A stretch of DNA of 64,000 nucleotides from contig CAYNBT010000001.1 in the NCBI GenBank assembly GCA_964396025.1, positions 183,180 to 247,179 on the forward strand. Reading direction: 5' to 3'. Made by a program: the position numbers and the translations under genes. Below are positions 8,039-18,156 of the stretch, piece after piece (within the stretch, counting starts at the first letter, position 1; each line of letters begins with the position of its first letter). The notes beneath the pieces are model-generated. The model saw nothing but the letters and a program-made list of their open reading frames with translations. It was not told the DNA's origin and made no database searches. The stretch is from CAYNBT01 sp964396025 (GTDB taxonomy: Bacteria > Patescibacteriota > WWE3 > UBA101185 > UBA10185).

Positions 8039-11000
8039 TTATTCCAATCTGGCTGCCTCTCCGGTAGGAATCAATCTACCCAAAATCACATTTTCCTTTA
8101 ACCCTAGAAGCGAATCGACTCTACCAGATGCGGCTGCATCGGTCAATACATTGCTGGTCTGGATAAATGATGCTGCTGCCAAGAAACTGTCTGTTTCAAG
8201 AGATGCTTTGGTAATACCAAGCAAAGTCACTTTGGCGGTAGAAGGAATTCCTCCTCCAGCAAGTACTTTCTCGTTTTCTTCTTCAAAAGTTCCCTTGGTT
8301 ACAATTTCTCCTGGTAAGAAGGTGGTATCACCTGGATCATCAATCCTTACGTTGTTGAACATCTGTCGAACAATAACCTCGATATGCTTGTCGTTAATAG
8401 CCACACCTTGAGCTGCGTATACTGTTTGTATTTCGCTTATAATGTATCTCTTGGTAGCCTTGATTCCTACAGTTCTCAATAGTTCAGTAAGATCTAAGTG
8501 TCCTGAGGTAAGCTTTTCGCCCTTACCCACCAATTGACCATCTTTTACAGCAATTTCAGCTACAGGATCTACCAAATGTTCTACGATTTGTTGTTCTTCT
8601 GAAGGATCTGTTGCAATAACTACAACCTTACGTTCATCTCCAGATTTGGTAACTTTTACAGTACCTGTGATTTCACTCATAATTGATAAGTTCTTTGGCG
8701 CTCTAGCTTCAACTAGTTCTTCGATTCTTGGCAAACCCTGAGTAATATCTTTACCAACAACACCACCGGTGTGGAAGGTTCTCATGGTCAACTGCGTTCC
8801 AGGTTCTCCAATAGACTGTGCTGCGGCTATACCTGCGGCAACACCAACTCGTACAGTCTCTTTGGTCATAAGATCTGTTCCATAGCACTTAGCGCAAACA
8901 CCCCGACTGGTCTCACATGTGAGAGGGGATCTAAGGAGAAGCGATTTAACACCAGCATCTTCTATTTGTTTGACCATCTCTCTAGTTAACAATGAGTCTT
9001 TTTTAACAATAACATTCTTGCCAGCCTTTACATCTTGTGCCAAGAAACGTCCAATTACTCTATCGGCAAAGGTCATGAGCACAGTGCGTTCTCCAACCTC
9101 TATTTCACGGCCCTCAGAGGTACCACAATCGTCTTCACGAACAATAACCTCTTGAGATACGTCTACAAGCCTTCTAGTCAAATAACCGGCGTCAGCTGTC
9201 TTAAGACCTTTATCTACCAAACCTTTTCTAGCACCACGAGATCCCACAAAGTATTCCAAACCGGACAAACCAAGTTTGTAGTTACCCAAGATAGGAAGTT
9301 CAACAACTTTACCTGTAGGATCAGCAATAAGTCCTTTCATACCACCAACCTGCTTCAACTGATCTCTGGAAGCTCTGGTTGCTTTTGATTTCATAAGAAC
9401 TTTGACCGGGTTTGTGTCTGACAAAGAATTCCAGACCAATTCGTCGATTTCAGCTGTTACCTGATTCCATGTATCTTCAGAAAGTCTAGATGCTTCAGTT
9501 TTAGTGATAAGACCTAGTTTGTAATTGTTATCAATATCCGCAATTGATTTTCGACCCTTATCTATGAGACTTTCTCGTTCTTTTGGCACTTCAATATCAA
9601 ATAGAGAAACGGAATGCCCTGAAATGGTTCCATACTTCAAACCTAAGTCCTTTAGATCGTCAATAAGATTGGCGATGCTATCTTTTGGCTCGTGCTCAAA
9701 AGCATATTCTAAAATGGAGTTAACTTTAGATTTATCTACAGGAACATTGATATAGCCTAAAGATTCAGGAATTACCTTGTTAAACAACAATCTTCCAGGT
9801 GTTGTCTCCAAAATCTGATTGTTAAATCTTACCTTTATTTTTTGTCGTAAGGACAAAGAATGAGTAGATTCCATAAAGTAGAGAACTTCTTCAGGTGAAG
9901 AGAATACAGAACTCCACATCGGGAGAGCTGCGTCTTCTAATGTCATGTAGTAAAGACCAAAAAGCATGATCTTTGTAGGAATAGACATAGGTGTTCCATC
10001 AGAAGGCTTTAGCAAGTTTTCTGTTGAAATCATCAAAGTTCTTGCTTCCTCAATTGCTGCTTTGGATAAAGGCAAGTGAACAGCCATCTGGTCACCGTCA
10101 AAGTCTGCGTTAAATCCTGGACACACGCAAAGGTGTAATTGTACGGAGTTTCCTTCTACCAATTTTGGATAGAATGCCTGTATACCAAGTCTCCATAATG
10201 TAGGAGCACGGTTTAGCATCACAGGGTGTCCTTTTACCAATTCTTCCAAGATATCCCAAACCTCAGAGCCTCGTGCTTCTAGCACAAATTTTGCGCTCTT
10301 TACGTTTGGAGCCAATCCTCTACCCAAAATTTCTCGCAGAACGAATGGTTTGAACAATTCCAAAGCCATTTCTTTTGGCAATCCACATTCGTTAAGTCTT
10401 AAGGTTGGACCGTTCACAATAACTGAACGACCTGAGTAATCAACGCGTTTTCCAAGAAGGTTTTGTCTAAAACGACCTTGCTTACCTTTAAGCATGTCGG
10501 CAAGAGATCTGAGTTCCTTTTTACCTCGGGTGTTTCTAACGGTTTTTCTTTGTTTTGAAGAATCAAAAAGTGCATCGACGGATTCCTGCAACATTCTCTT
10601 TTCGTTTCGTATAATGATTTCGGGAGCACCCAAATCTAAAAGACGTTTTAAACGGTTGTTTCTGTTGATAACTCTTCTGTATAAATCATTCAAGTCTGAG
10701 GTTGCAAACCTACCACCTTCCAACTGAACCATAGGTCGTAGATCGGGGGGAATAACTGGAATTACAGACATTACCATCCTTGATGGTTCTATAGAAGCTC
10801 TTCTAAAGCCTTCAACAACCTTTAGTCTTTTTGATATTTTTAGAGCTTTTTGCCCTCTGGAGTCATCGAGTTCTTTTCTTAAGTTGGCTGCTAATGAGTT
10901 AAGATCAAGCTTGTTAAGTATACCCATTATGGCATTTGCGCCTATTTCAACTTTGGTAAATTCTATCAAGAACTCTTCTAAGTTTAAGTATTCATTGTCG

Positions 11001-11713
11001 GACAAAATTGTGTATAAAACCACACTCTCCAATTTCTTTTGGGTGAGTTTGTAGTTCTTTTCTAACTCTTCGATTTTCTTTTCAAACGAAGTTCGGACTT
11101 TTTGGGTAGATTGCTTTACCTTAAGCTCAGCTTCTTGCTTAGAAAAGTCTTTTCGGTCTTTGAGATCTGCACGTGTTTCTTGCTCAATTTTTTTGATCTC
11201 CTTATCCATCTCTGCGATGAGTTTGGATTTATCTTTTTCTAAATGTTCGGAAACCATGGAGATAGCCTTGGCCTTCTTATCACCATCCATGTGTGTAACG
11301 ATAAAAGATGAGAAGTAAATGACAGATTCCAAATTTCTTGGAGACATATCCATTAACAAAGCGAGTTTTGATGGAATTCCTTTAAAAAACCAAACATGTA
11401 CTACAGGTGAGGCCAGTTCTATGTGAGCCATACGCTCTCTTCGAACTCTGGAGTGAGTTACTTCCACACCACATTTATCGCAGATAACGCCTTTGTATCT
11501 GATCCTCTTGTACTTTCCGCAATAGCATTCGTAGTCTTTTACAGGTCCAAAAATACGCTCATCAAACAAACCTTCTCTTTCAGGTTTAAATGTTCTGTAG
11601 TTGATTGTTTCTGGCTTTGTAACCTCTCCAAAAGACCAGTCTAATATATCGGCATTGGAAGCCAAATATATTTTTATTCCTTCAAAATCTCTTAAATCGG
11701 ATAAGCTTTTCAT
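8039..11713 (-). CDS. rpoC: DNA-directed RNA polymerase subunit beta'
   Basis: 1224 aa. Forms the RNAP active site with beta. The N-terminal zinc site (CYCGKYKRIRYKGVICDKC), the catalytic NADFDGDQMAVH motif with its three Mg-binding aspartates, and the second cysteine site (CGTSEGRE with CETSRGVCAKC) are all visible. A charged coiled-coil segment of about 120 residues (EKDKSKLIAEMDKEIKKIEQ and following) sits near residues 155-275 in the clamp region. The ATG overlaps the rpoB stop by 1 nt. Confidence 0.98.
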   Translation of the reverse strand: MKSLSDLRDFEGIKIYLASNADILDWSFGEVTKPETINYRTFKPEREGLFDERIFGPVKDYECYCGKYKRIRYKGVICDKCGVEVTHSRVRRERMAHIELASPVVHVWFFKGIPSKLALLMDMSPRNLESVIYFSSFIVTHMDGDKKAKAISMVSEHLEKDKSKLIAEMDKEIKKIEQETRADLKDRKDFSKQEAELKVKQSTQKVRTSFEKKIEELEKNYKLTQKKLESVVLYTILSDNEYLNLEEFLIEFTKVEIGANAIMGILNKLDLNSLAANLRKELDDSRGQKALKISKRLKVVEGFRRASIEPSRMVMSVIPVIPPDLRPMVQLEGGRFATSDLNDLYRRVINRNNRLKRLLDLGAPEIIIRNEKRMLQESVDALFDSSKQRKTVRNTRGKKELRSLADMLKGKQGRFRQNLLGKRVDYSGRSVIVNGPTLRLNECGLPKEMALELFKPFVLREILGRGLAPNVKSAKFVLEARGSEVWDILEELVKGHPVMLNRAPTLWRLGIQAFYPKLVEGNSVQLHLCVCPGFNADFDGDQMAVHLPLSKAAIEEARTLMISTENLLKPSDGTPMSIPTKIMLFGLYYMTLEDAALPMWSSVFSSPEEVLYFMESTHSLSLRQKIKVRFNNQILETTPGRLLFNKVIPESLGYINVPVDKSKVNSILEYAFEHEPKDSIANLIDDLKDLGLKYGTISGHSVSLFDIEVPKERESLIDKGRKSIADIDNNYKLGLITKTEASRLSEDTWNQVTAEIDELVWNSLSDTNPVKVLMKSKATRASRDQLKQVGGMKGLIADPTGKVVELPILGNYKLGLSGLEYFVGSRGARKGLVDKGLKTADAGYLTRRLVDVSQEVIVREDDCGTSEGREIEVGERTVLMTFADRVIGRFLAQDVKAGKNVIVKKDSLLTREMVKQIEDAGVKSLLLRSPLTCETSRGVCAKCYGTDLMTKETVRVGVAAGIAAAQSIGEPGTQLTMRTFHTGGVVGKDITQGLPRIEELVEARAPKNLSIMSEITGTVKVTKSGDERKVVVIATDPSEEQQIVEHLVDPVAEIAVKDGQLVGKGEKLTSGHLDLTELLRTVGIKATKRYIISEIQTVYAAQGVAINDKHIEVIVRQMFNNVRIDDPGDTTFLPGEIVTKGTFEEENEKVLAGGGIPSTAKVTLLGITKASLETDSFLAAASFIQTSNVLTDAAASGRVDSLLGLKENVILGRLIPTGEAARLE

Positions 11714-14700
11714 TAAGAATTCTCCATCAAACTTTCTACTTTTTCTTTATCTTCTGAGTCCCCATCTACCGTCTCAGCACCAATCGGAAGTATACCTAAG
11801 CCCAAGCCGTTTAATTCACGAACCAACAACTTGAATGATTCAGGTATGGTAGCTTCTGGGATTACATCACCTTGTAATATGGCTTTGTATGCTTGAGTTC
11901 TACCTACAAGATCGTCTGACTTGATTGTCAGCATTTCTCTAAGTGTGTGCGAAGCACCATATGCTTCAAGCGCCCAAACTTCCATTTCTCCAAATCTCTG
12001 ACCTCCAAATTGAGCTTTACCTCCAAGTGGTTGTTGTGTAATGAGTGAGTAAGGTCCGGTTGATCTAGCATGCATCTTATCTTCTGCCATGTGATAAAGC
12101 TTGAGAATGTAGGAATAACCAATCACAACATCATCGTGGAAAAACTCACCTGTACGACCATCTATGAGTTTCAATTTGCCAGACATTGGAAGGTCAGCTT
12201 CTTTTAGTTCATGTTCTACCACGGTGCTTGAGGAAATCTCAAAGTTTGGTACGGTGTATTTTTTGTTGAGCTTTCTTCCTGCAAGCCCCAAAGGACCTTC
12301 AAGAATTTGCCCTACGTTCATTCTTTTTAAAACTGCTTCTGAAGAAAATATAATATCAACAGGAGTGCCATCTTCTAAATGAGGCATATCTACGGCAGGA
12401 ACAATAGCTGAAATAACACCTTTGTTACCATGTCTACCTGCTAATTTATCCCCAACCTCTATTTTCTTCTGTTGAGCAACATAAACTGTGATTTCTTCCA
12501 AAACTCCTGCGGGAAGACCTGCGTTTTCTTTTTTGGTAACTCTCTTTACACTTATAACGACACCATGCTCACCATGTGGCATCACAAGGGAATTATCTCT
12601 AACTTCTTTAGCTTTTTCACCGAATATAGCGCGTAATAATCTTTCTTCAGCAGATAATTCAGTTTCACCTTTAGGTGCAACTTTTCCAACAAGAATATCT
12701 CCGGCTCTAACTTTTGATCCTATGGCAACAATACCCTCACTATCAAGATTTCTTAAGGCTTCTTCAGGAATGTTTGGAATATCACTGGTGATTTCTTCTG
12801 GGCCAAGTTTAGTTTCCAAAACTTGAACAGTGTGATCAGAAACATGGATTGAGGTAAGAACATCTTCCTTAACTAATCTATCGGAAATAACAATACCATC
12901 TTCGTACTCATAACCTTCCCAGATCATGTATGCGGTCAAAAGGTTTGTCCCAATTGCCAATTCCCCATCAACTATTGAAGGTCCTTCGAACAAAATGTCA
13001 CCTTTCTTTAGTACCTGACCTGTTACCACCTTAACTCTTTGATTGATACAGGTGTCATGGTTTGATTTCACAAATTTTTGTGTTTTGTATTCGACTCTGC
13101 CCTTTTTAGCGTAATCCACGAGTACTTTTTCGGAATCTGAATAGAAAACTTTACCGTCTTCTTCTGCTTTAATAATCGCGCCAGTGTTTTCGGCAACGAT
13201 CTCTTCTATACCAGTACCTACAATCGGAGTCTCTGCCTTTACCAAAGGTACAGCTTGAGACATCTGCTGAGTTGCCACCAAGGCTCTGTTAACGTCGTCG
13301 TTGGAAAGAAAAGGAATAAGACCTGCAGAAATACCTACAACCTGCATAGGGATTAATTCCATATATTCAGCTTGTGAAACATTTCCGAATGTAAAGGAAC
13401 CTGCTTTTCTAAGTGGTACTTGAACTTGGTTAATGTAACCTTTTTCGTCAATACTTACGGATGCATCAGTGATAAAAATGTCTTCTTCATCATAAGCTGC
13501 AAGGTATACCACCTCATCTGTTACTTTAACCTTACCAGACGCGTCTTTTTCAAGTTTATAGTAAGGCGTTTCTAAAAATCCATATTCATTAACATGAGCG
13601 TATGAAGCCAAATAGTTAATCAAACCGATGTTTGGTCCTTCAGGAGTTCTAACCGGACAAATTCTTCCAAAATGAGAGTAGTGTACGTCTCTAACTGCCA
13701 TACTTGCACGCTCTTTTGTAAGACCGCCCTTACCAAGCACAGATAGTCTTCTCAAATGATCAAGTGACGTTAAGGGGTTCTGTTGATCTTGGAACTGCGA
13801 AAGTTGGCCTGATGCGAAAAAGCTGTGAATCTTTGCTGCAACGGATCGTGGTGAAATCAATACGCTTGGTTCAGGAAGCTCGTCTCTAGGCTGTAAGCTC
13901 ATTCTTTCTTTTATATTCTTTTCCATTTGCAAAAATCCAATTCTGATTTCATTCTGCAAAAGTTCACCAACCCTTCTAATTCTTCTATTACCTAAATGGT
14001 CGATATCGCTAATGTGGCCTCTACCGTTGTTAAGATCAATAATTCTGGAAATTATTTTTAGGAGGTCTTCTAACTGCAAAAGTCTGTGGCGACCTTCATT
14101 AGGAAAATTAAGACCTAGGGATTGATTAAGCTTGAATCTTCCTACTTTACCAAGGCTGTATCTTCTTTTGTTAAAAAACATGGAATTCACAAGAGCTAGT
14201 GCGTTTTCAAGCACTAAAGGTTCGCCCGGTCTCATTTTTCTGTAGATTTCTATTGCTGCTTCGTTTACACTGCTTGCGGGATCCTTAGCTAACGTGGCTT
14301 CAATGTAGCTCATTTCTGGGTCGTTATCTACCTCTGCAAAGGCTTTTCTAATATCATCATCAGTTTCTAAACCAAAAACCCTCAAAAGAGTTGTTATAGT
14401 CATTTTTCTTCTTCTATCGATCTTTACATGCATTACTCCAGTTCTGGAGGTTTCGATTTCTAACCAAGCACCGTTTTTTGGGAGAACCTTGGCACCTGCT
14501 AAGAATTTGCCTGTAGTAGGGGAAGTTGCTCCAGTAAACAGAACGCCTTCTGATCTAATCAACTGGTTAACAACAACTCTGGCAACACCATTTACGATGA
14601 ATGTACCCATAGGTGTCATAAGTGGGATATCACCCATGTAGATCGTTTGTTTCTTTTCTTTTTTCGCAATTGGATCGGTTAAAGTGGCTTTGAGGTACCA

Positions 14701-14940
14701 AGGAGCATCATAAGTACGTCCAGTCTTGATGGCGTTTTCAATTGTAATGTTAGGTTTTTCTACGGTAAAATCAGATAAAGTGAGGATCCAACCTTTTCCT
14801 GTGTAATCTTCAATTGTACCAAGTTCGTCCAACACTTCTACTATACCCTCGCCCATGAGCCATTCGTAAGAGTCTAATTGGATACTTGAAAGATTTGGGA
14901 GCAAAGGCTTATTTTTTTTATTTGAAAAATTATATCGCAT
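11713..14940 (-). CDS. rpoB: DNA-directed RNA polymerase subunit beta
   Basis: 1075 aa, compact compared with E. coli (1342 aa). The rifampicin-pocket region is recognisable as SQFQDQQNPLTSLDHLRRLSVLGKGGL, followed by VHYSHFGRICPVRTPEGPNIGLI; the C-terminal KLYHMAEDKMHARSTGPYS block that docks beta' is also complete. The pocket has variants relative to E. coli (for example DQQNPLTSLDH for DQNNPLSEITH). First gene of the core transcript. No clear Shine-Dalgarno precedes the ATG, but a strong promoter lies about 215 nt upstream. Confidence 0.98.
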   Translation of the reverse strand: MRYNFSNKKNKPLLPNLSSIQLDSYEWLMGEGIVEVLDELGTIEDYTGKGWILTLSDFTVEKPNITIENAIKTGRTYDAPWYLKATLTDPIAKKEKKQTIYMGDIPLMTPMGTFIVNGVARVVVNQLIRSEGVLFTGATSPTTGKFLAGAKVLPKNGAWLEIETSRTGVMHVKIDRRRKMTITTLLRVFGLETDDDIRKAFAEVDNDPEMSYIEATLAKDPASSVNEAAIEIYRKMRPGEPLVLENALALVNSMFFNKRRYSLGKVGRFKLNQSLGLNFPNEGRHRLLQLEDLLKIISRIIDLNNGRGHISDIDHLGNRRIRRVGELLQNEIRIGFLQMEKNIKERMSLQPRDELPEPSVLISPRSVAAKIHSFFASGQLSQFQDQQNPLTSLDHLRRLSVLGKGGLTKERASMAVRDVHYSHFGRICPVRTPEGPNIGLINYLASYAHVNEYGFLETPYYKLEKDASGKVKVTDEVVYLAAYDEEDIFITDASVSIDEKGYINQVQVPLRKAGSFTFGNVSQAEYMELIPMQVVGISAGLIPFLSNDDVNRALVATQQMSQAVPLVKAETPIVGTGIEEIVAENTGAIIKAEEDGKVFYSDSEKVLVDYAKKGRVEYKTQKFVKSNHDTCINQRVKVVTGQVLKKGDILFEGPSIVDGELAIGTNLLTAYMIWEGYEYEDGIVISDRLVKEDVLTSIHVSDHTVQVLETKLGPEEITSDIPNIPEEALRNLDSEGIVAIGSKVRAGDILVGKVAPKGETELSAEERLLRAIFGEKAKEVRDNSLVMPHGEHGVVISVKRVTKKENAGLPAGVLEEITVYVAQQKKIEVGDKLAGRHGNKGVISAIVPAVDMPHLEDGTPVDIIFSSEAVLKRMNVGQILEGPLGLAGRKLNKKYTVPNFEISSSTVVEHELKEADLPMSGKLKLIDGRTGEFFHDDVVIGYSYILKLYHMAEDKMHARSTGPYSLITQQPLGGKAQFGGQRFGEMEVWALEAYGASHTLREMLTIKSDDLVGRTQAYKAILQGDVIPEATIPESFKLLVRELNGLGLGILPIGAETVDGDSEDKEKVESLMENS

Positions 14941-15153
14941 TAATTAATAAATTCTTGACTTACTAAATTTAATAAATACAAACGTAACTTTAGCTTTTCT
15001 GTATCACTTAAAGATAACACACAATTCTCATATTACTAAACTAAGCACGGGTTTTCCGCGCTCTTATGAGAACACCAAAGTATTAAGTTTTGCTAAATCA
15101 ATTTGCAAACTATTCTTTGTGATCATGCTAAAAAGATCACAGCAACAGTGCCG

Positions 15154-15182
15154 AGACTAGCATAGTCTAGCCTACATGTCAA
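15154..15182 (-). promoter_or_regulatory. Promoter of the rpoB-fusA block
   Basis: On the minus strand TTGACA (15182-15177), 17-nt spacer, extended -10 TGC-TAGTCT (hexamer 15159-15154). It would give a leader of about 205 nt to rpoB. That leader holds a GTGATC/GATCAC inverted repeat near 15121-15142 but no convincing gene. Confidence 0.65.
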
Positions 15183-15203
15183 CATAATACGTTATTTTTC
15201 GTG

Positions 15204-15764
15204 CTAAAAAAACCCTGCAACATTTATAGGCCAAAACCTGAATACTACTTTACCTAGAATCCTGCCCTTACTAACAGGGCCAAAAAACCTGGAATCGGCT
15301 GAATTTTCTCTATTATCGCCTAAAACTACATATTCGTCAGAACCTAGCCTTTGAGCACGCCCGTCCTTAAGTATAGGCCCTCCCAACGTACAAACCCCAT
15401 TAGACAAATAATTCTCCTCCAATTGAAATTTTTCACCTGAAGATGAGATATACACATGGCAATCTTGTATTCTGACTACATCACCAGGCAATCCTACTAT
15501 GCGCTTAACATAATCCACGCTGTCATCCCCAGGAGGATGCAACACAACCACATCTCCCCGTTGAAATCCTTTAAAATGTTTACTTACTCTTTCTACAAGA
15601 ATTCGCTCATTTGTGTAAAGGGTTGGTTCCATACTGGCTCCTTGTACAACTTCTGGAAAAGCTATTCCAAGATACAAAATAGCCAGCACAACAAATGATG
15701 TTATGACAGTTTCCACAAAATCTATAATAAATGCTTTATCTTTCTCGTTTATATTTCCAAACAT
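15204..15764 (-). CDS. lepB: Signal peptidase I
   Basis: 186 aa from the ATG at 15764, 13 nt after the preceding gene; a longer frame would overlap that gene. It cleaves signal peptides from secreted pre-proteins at the outer face of the membrane. One N-terminal membrane segment (residues about 14-35) is followed by the catalytic serine box (QGASMEPTL), the lysine box (YVKRIVGLPGD) and the C-terminal box GDNRENSADSR. All catalytic residues are present. It acts downstream of SecA, encoded nearby. Confidence 0.95.
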   Translation of the reverse strand: MFGNINEKDKAFIIDFVETVITSFVVLAILYLGIAFPEVVQGASMEPTLYTNERILVERVSKHFKGFQRGDVVVLHPPGDDSVDYVKRIVGLPGDVVRIQDCHVYISSSGEKFQLEENYLSNGVCTLGGPILKDGRAQRLGSDEYVVLGDNRENSADSRFFGPVSKGRILGKVVFRFWPINVAGFF

Positions 15765-15777
15765 AGAATAAGTTATT

Positions 15778-17241
15778 TTAACACTTAAATATAAAGACCT
15801 CTTTGAAAAGTCTTGATCCAAAAGATGCCTCTGGGGTATTGCATTTACTTGGCACTCTGTTGAGTCTGTTTATAGACACAACAACATAATTCATATCGTC
15901 GCTAAAATTACGAAACGCCTTACCTTTGTAATAGTAAGAGAAGGTTTCATAATTCGAAGGTAAATAGGTTTTAACATCTCTACCTTTTTTGTTTAAATAA
16001 AATGCAGCATTCGCAAAATATTCACCACTATTTGTGTACAACCCCAGATTTAATGCGTTAATAGTACCTCCAAAATACAGAGGAGAATAAAATGACGAAA
16101 ATACAGGAAAATACAAATAGAAGAAAGCGCCAGAAACAATTGTCACAGCAACTAAAACGACACGTTTTATTGTACTGTTTAAGTTATACAAAAAGATTGC
16201 ATTTAGAAGCAGCAATGGTGGCAAAAAGGATACTAGATAACGGTCGATTTTTTTTACAGATATAGAAAAGAAAAGAAAGTACAACACTAAATAAATGTAC
16301 AAAAGCTGTTTAGAAGAATAGTCTTTTTTTGCATAGAAGAAACTGAATATAAACAAAACTACAGTAACAGGAGAAAATCTCAAAAAGCTCATTGCAGGAT
16401 AATAGAGGAAACTCATAAGTCCGCTAAATCTTACGTCTCTAACATCAACATCAATTGCATCTGTAATACCATAGATTAATTTATGCAATGTAGTAAGCGG
16501 AGAAACCCACAATGCCGGAAACAACATATAATAAATGGCTGCAGCCACACAAAAAAAAGTTACAAAATATTTTGCATTTTTTCTCTCAACGTAAACTGAA
16601 CGAATCAGCATGAGCACCAATAAAGGGAGAATAATCAAAGAAGTGGATTTTGATAGAACAGACAAACTAAATAAAACTGCGGACGCCACAATATAGCTTG
16701 TCTTTTTATAATCCTTGCTCCAATGCCAAAGCGAAAGAAACGAGGCAAAGGCCAAGTAAGTTTCTAGAGACGTTAAATGAAAGAAACGATCTATACCAAC
16801 CATGTAAGGCTCCACAGCAACCAAAAACCCAAACAGCAGAGCTACTTGGGAGTTAAATATTCTGGTTATCAGGTTCAATTGGTATATGAAAAGAATAAAT
16901 AAAGTTAAAACCAGTGTAATCTTGGATGCCCCATGAATAATGGGAAACCAATCGGCATTTTCCAATGTTTTTGGTTCTGAAGTATAAGTAAGTTGATACC
17001 AAAACCCTCCTTGTTTCACCACCGAATTTATCCACATCAAAGTAACACCAGGCTGGTAATGCTGATAAGTACTGGCGAAGTCCAAGTTCTTTATGGCGGA
17101 AGCAAATCTTTCAGATCTTCTATGCCAACGCGCAGAATCTGAGTTTGAAAGATCGGTACCCAAACCGGGCAATCTAAAAATCAAAAAAATGGTGAGCACT
17201 ACTATTAAAAAATTTCGCTCTTGTTGGGATTTGACTAGCAT
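15778..17241 (-). CDS. GT-C fold membrane glycosyltransferase (ArnT/PMT-like)
   Basis: 487 aa, about 10-12 hydrophobic segments spread along the whole chain. The loop after the first membrane segment carries acidic residues and DSARWHRRSERF, as expected for the catalytic loop of dolichyl/undecaprenyl-phosphate-dependent GT-C transferases (GT39/GT83 type). Such enzymes move a sugar from a polyprenyl-phosphate carrier to a protein, lipid or glycan outside the membrane; acceptor and sugar cannot be told from sequence. It is followed closely by lepB and preceded by a small membrane protein. No clear ribosome-binding site. Confidence 0.65.
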   Translation of the reverse strand: MLVKSQQERNFLIVVLTIFLIFRLPGLGTDLSNSDSARWHRRSERFASAIKNLDFASTYQHYQPGVTLMWINSVVKQGGFWYQLTYTSEPKTLENADWFPIIHGASKITLVLTLFILFIYQLNLITRIFNSQVALLFGFLVAVEPYMVGIDRFFHLTSLETYLAFASFLSLWHWSKDYKKTSYIVASAVLFSLSVLSKSTSLIILPLLVLMLIRSVYVERKNAKYFVTFFCVAAAIYYMLFPALWVSPLTTLHKLIYGITDAIDVDVRDVRFSGLMSFLYYPAMSFLRFSPVTVVLFIFSFFYAKKDYSSKQLLYIYLVLYFLFFSISVKKIDRYLVSFLPPLLLLNAIFLYNLNSTIKRVVLVAVTIVSGAFFYLYFPVFSSFYSPLYFGGTINALNLGLYTNSGEYFANAAFYLNKKGRDVKTYLPSNYETFSYYYKGKAFRNFSDDMNYVVVSINRLNRVPSKCNTPEASFGSRLFKEVFIFKC

Positions 17242-17254
17242 TGAGTTAATGATA

Positions 17255-17722
17255 TCAGATCAAGAAATTAATATTGTAGATAGGCATAATGAGAGTAAGT
17301 ATCAAAAACATGATTACAAAAACCATATAAATGATTGGGAATGTGGAAACGGTACCATTGATAAGGCTGCTTTTTATGGGAACAAAGTCGCTCTTATCTT
17401 CCAGAAGGTTTAACACTTCTTGTTTGGCCAATGGATCAATAAGTAGTAAATAGGAAAGCAGACCAAGACCTAGAACCGGAGGAATAAGCATAAAAGCAGG
17501 GCCTAAATAAGCAGGTACGCGCAAACGCAAGTAAGGATAAAGTTCAAGCAATTCAGGTGAGATAATCATCCACAAAATCAAGTGGACTAATATGGTCAGC
17601 AGGATAATCAGGGCAGCATAAGAACGGGCATATCTTCGTACCTGCTTCAAAAAGTATGGTAACTCCTTTTGTGCTACGCGTACTGGATAGGTTGGAATAG
17701 GGACAAAAGTAGGTATCAACAT
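17255..17722 (-). CDS. Small multi-pass membrane protein, unknown function
   Basis: 155 aa with hydrophobic segments at about residues 35-55, 72-95 and 125-152, and a basic N-terminal segment (KQVRRYARSY). No family recognised. Its ATG lies one base after the stop of the upstream membrane protein, and the glycosyltransferase starts 13 nt after its own stop, so the three form an operon-like set. Confidence 0.7.
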   Translation of the reverse strand: MLIPTFVPIPTYPVRVAQKELPYFLKQVRRYARSYAALIILLTILVHLILWMIISPELLELYPYLRLRVPAYLGPAFMLIPPVLGLGLLSYLLLIDPLAKQEVLNLLEDKSDFVPIKSSLINGTVSTFPIIYMVFVIMFLILTLIMPIYNINFLI

Positions 17723-17723
17723 A

Positions 17724-18122
17724 TTACAGTTCTATTACGGCAACAGGAGCACATAAATCGTTGTGTATCTGTGCAAAGTAACTTGGCTCTTTTAGGGTGG
17801 GGCGCATAGCCTTTGCAACAAGTTTACTCAACACAATTTTGTATTCATATAGCGTTTTGTTCATATCTGATGCAACTATATCTTTCGGGAAGTCTGTATA
17901 TTTTTTAACACATATCTGATAGCCCTCAATTCTAACCGCATCGTCTACACAAACATCTACTTTTGCTTGCCCAATAGGAGTTTGCCTTATCGCAGTAAAT
18001 TCTACCTGACTTTTTGCGTAGTCATAACAAGAAATCAAGCCTGAGGAAATTTCGGAAGAGATTACTAACATGGATATACCCAAAACCAGCAAGATTCCTC
18101 CATAGAGCAGTACTTTATTCAT
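17724..18122 (-). CDS. Single-pass membrane protein, unknown function
   Basis: 132 aa from the ATG at 18122. An N-terminal hydrophobic segment (residues about 5-23, LLYGGILLVLGISMLVI) anchors an outward-facing domain with four cysteines (SCYDYAK, DVCVDD, YQICVKKY, LCAPVA). Not recognised as a family. It directly precedes another membrane protein and may work with it. Confidence 0.65.
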   Translation of the reverse strand: MNKVLLYGGILLVLGISMLVISSEISSGLISCYDYAKSQVEFTAIRQTPIGQAKVDVCVDDAVRIEGYQICVKKYTDFPKDIVASDMNKTLYEYKIVLSKLVAKAMRPTLKEPSYFAQIHNDLCAPVAVIEL

Positions 18123-18156
18123 AGCTTTAATATTAATCAAATATTTGAGGTTGTCA

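Noticed and set aside
15060..15122. 20-codon frame in the rpoB leader
   Set aside because: No ribosome-binding site, no tell-tale codon run and no recognisable peptide; likely chance.
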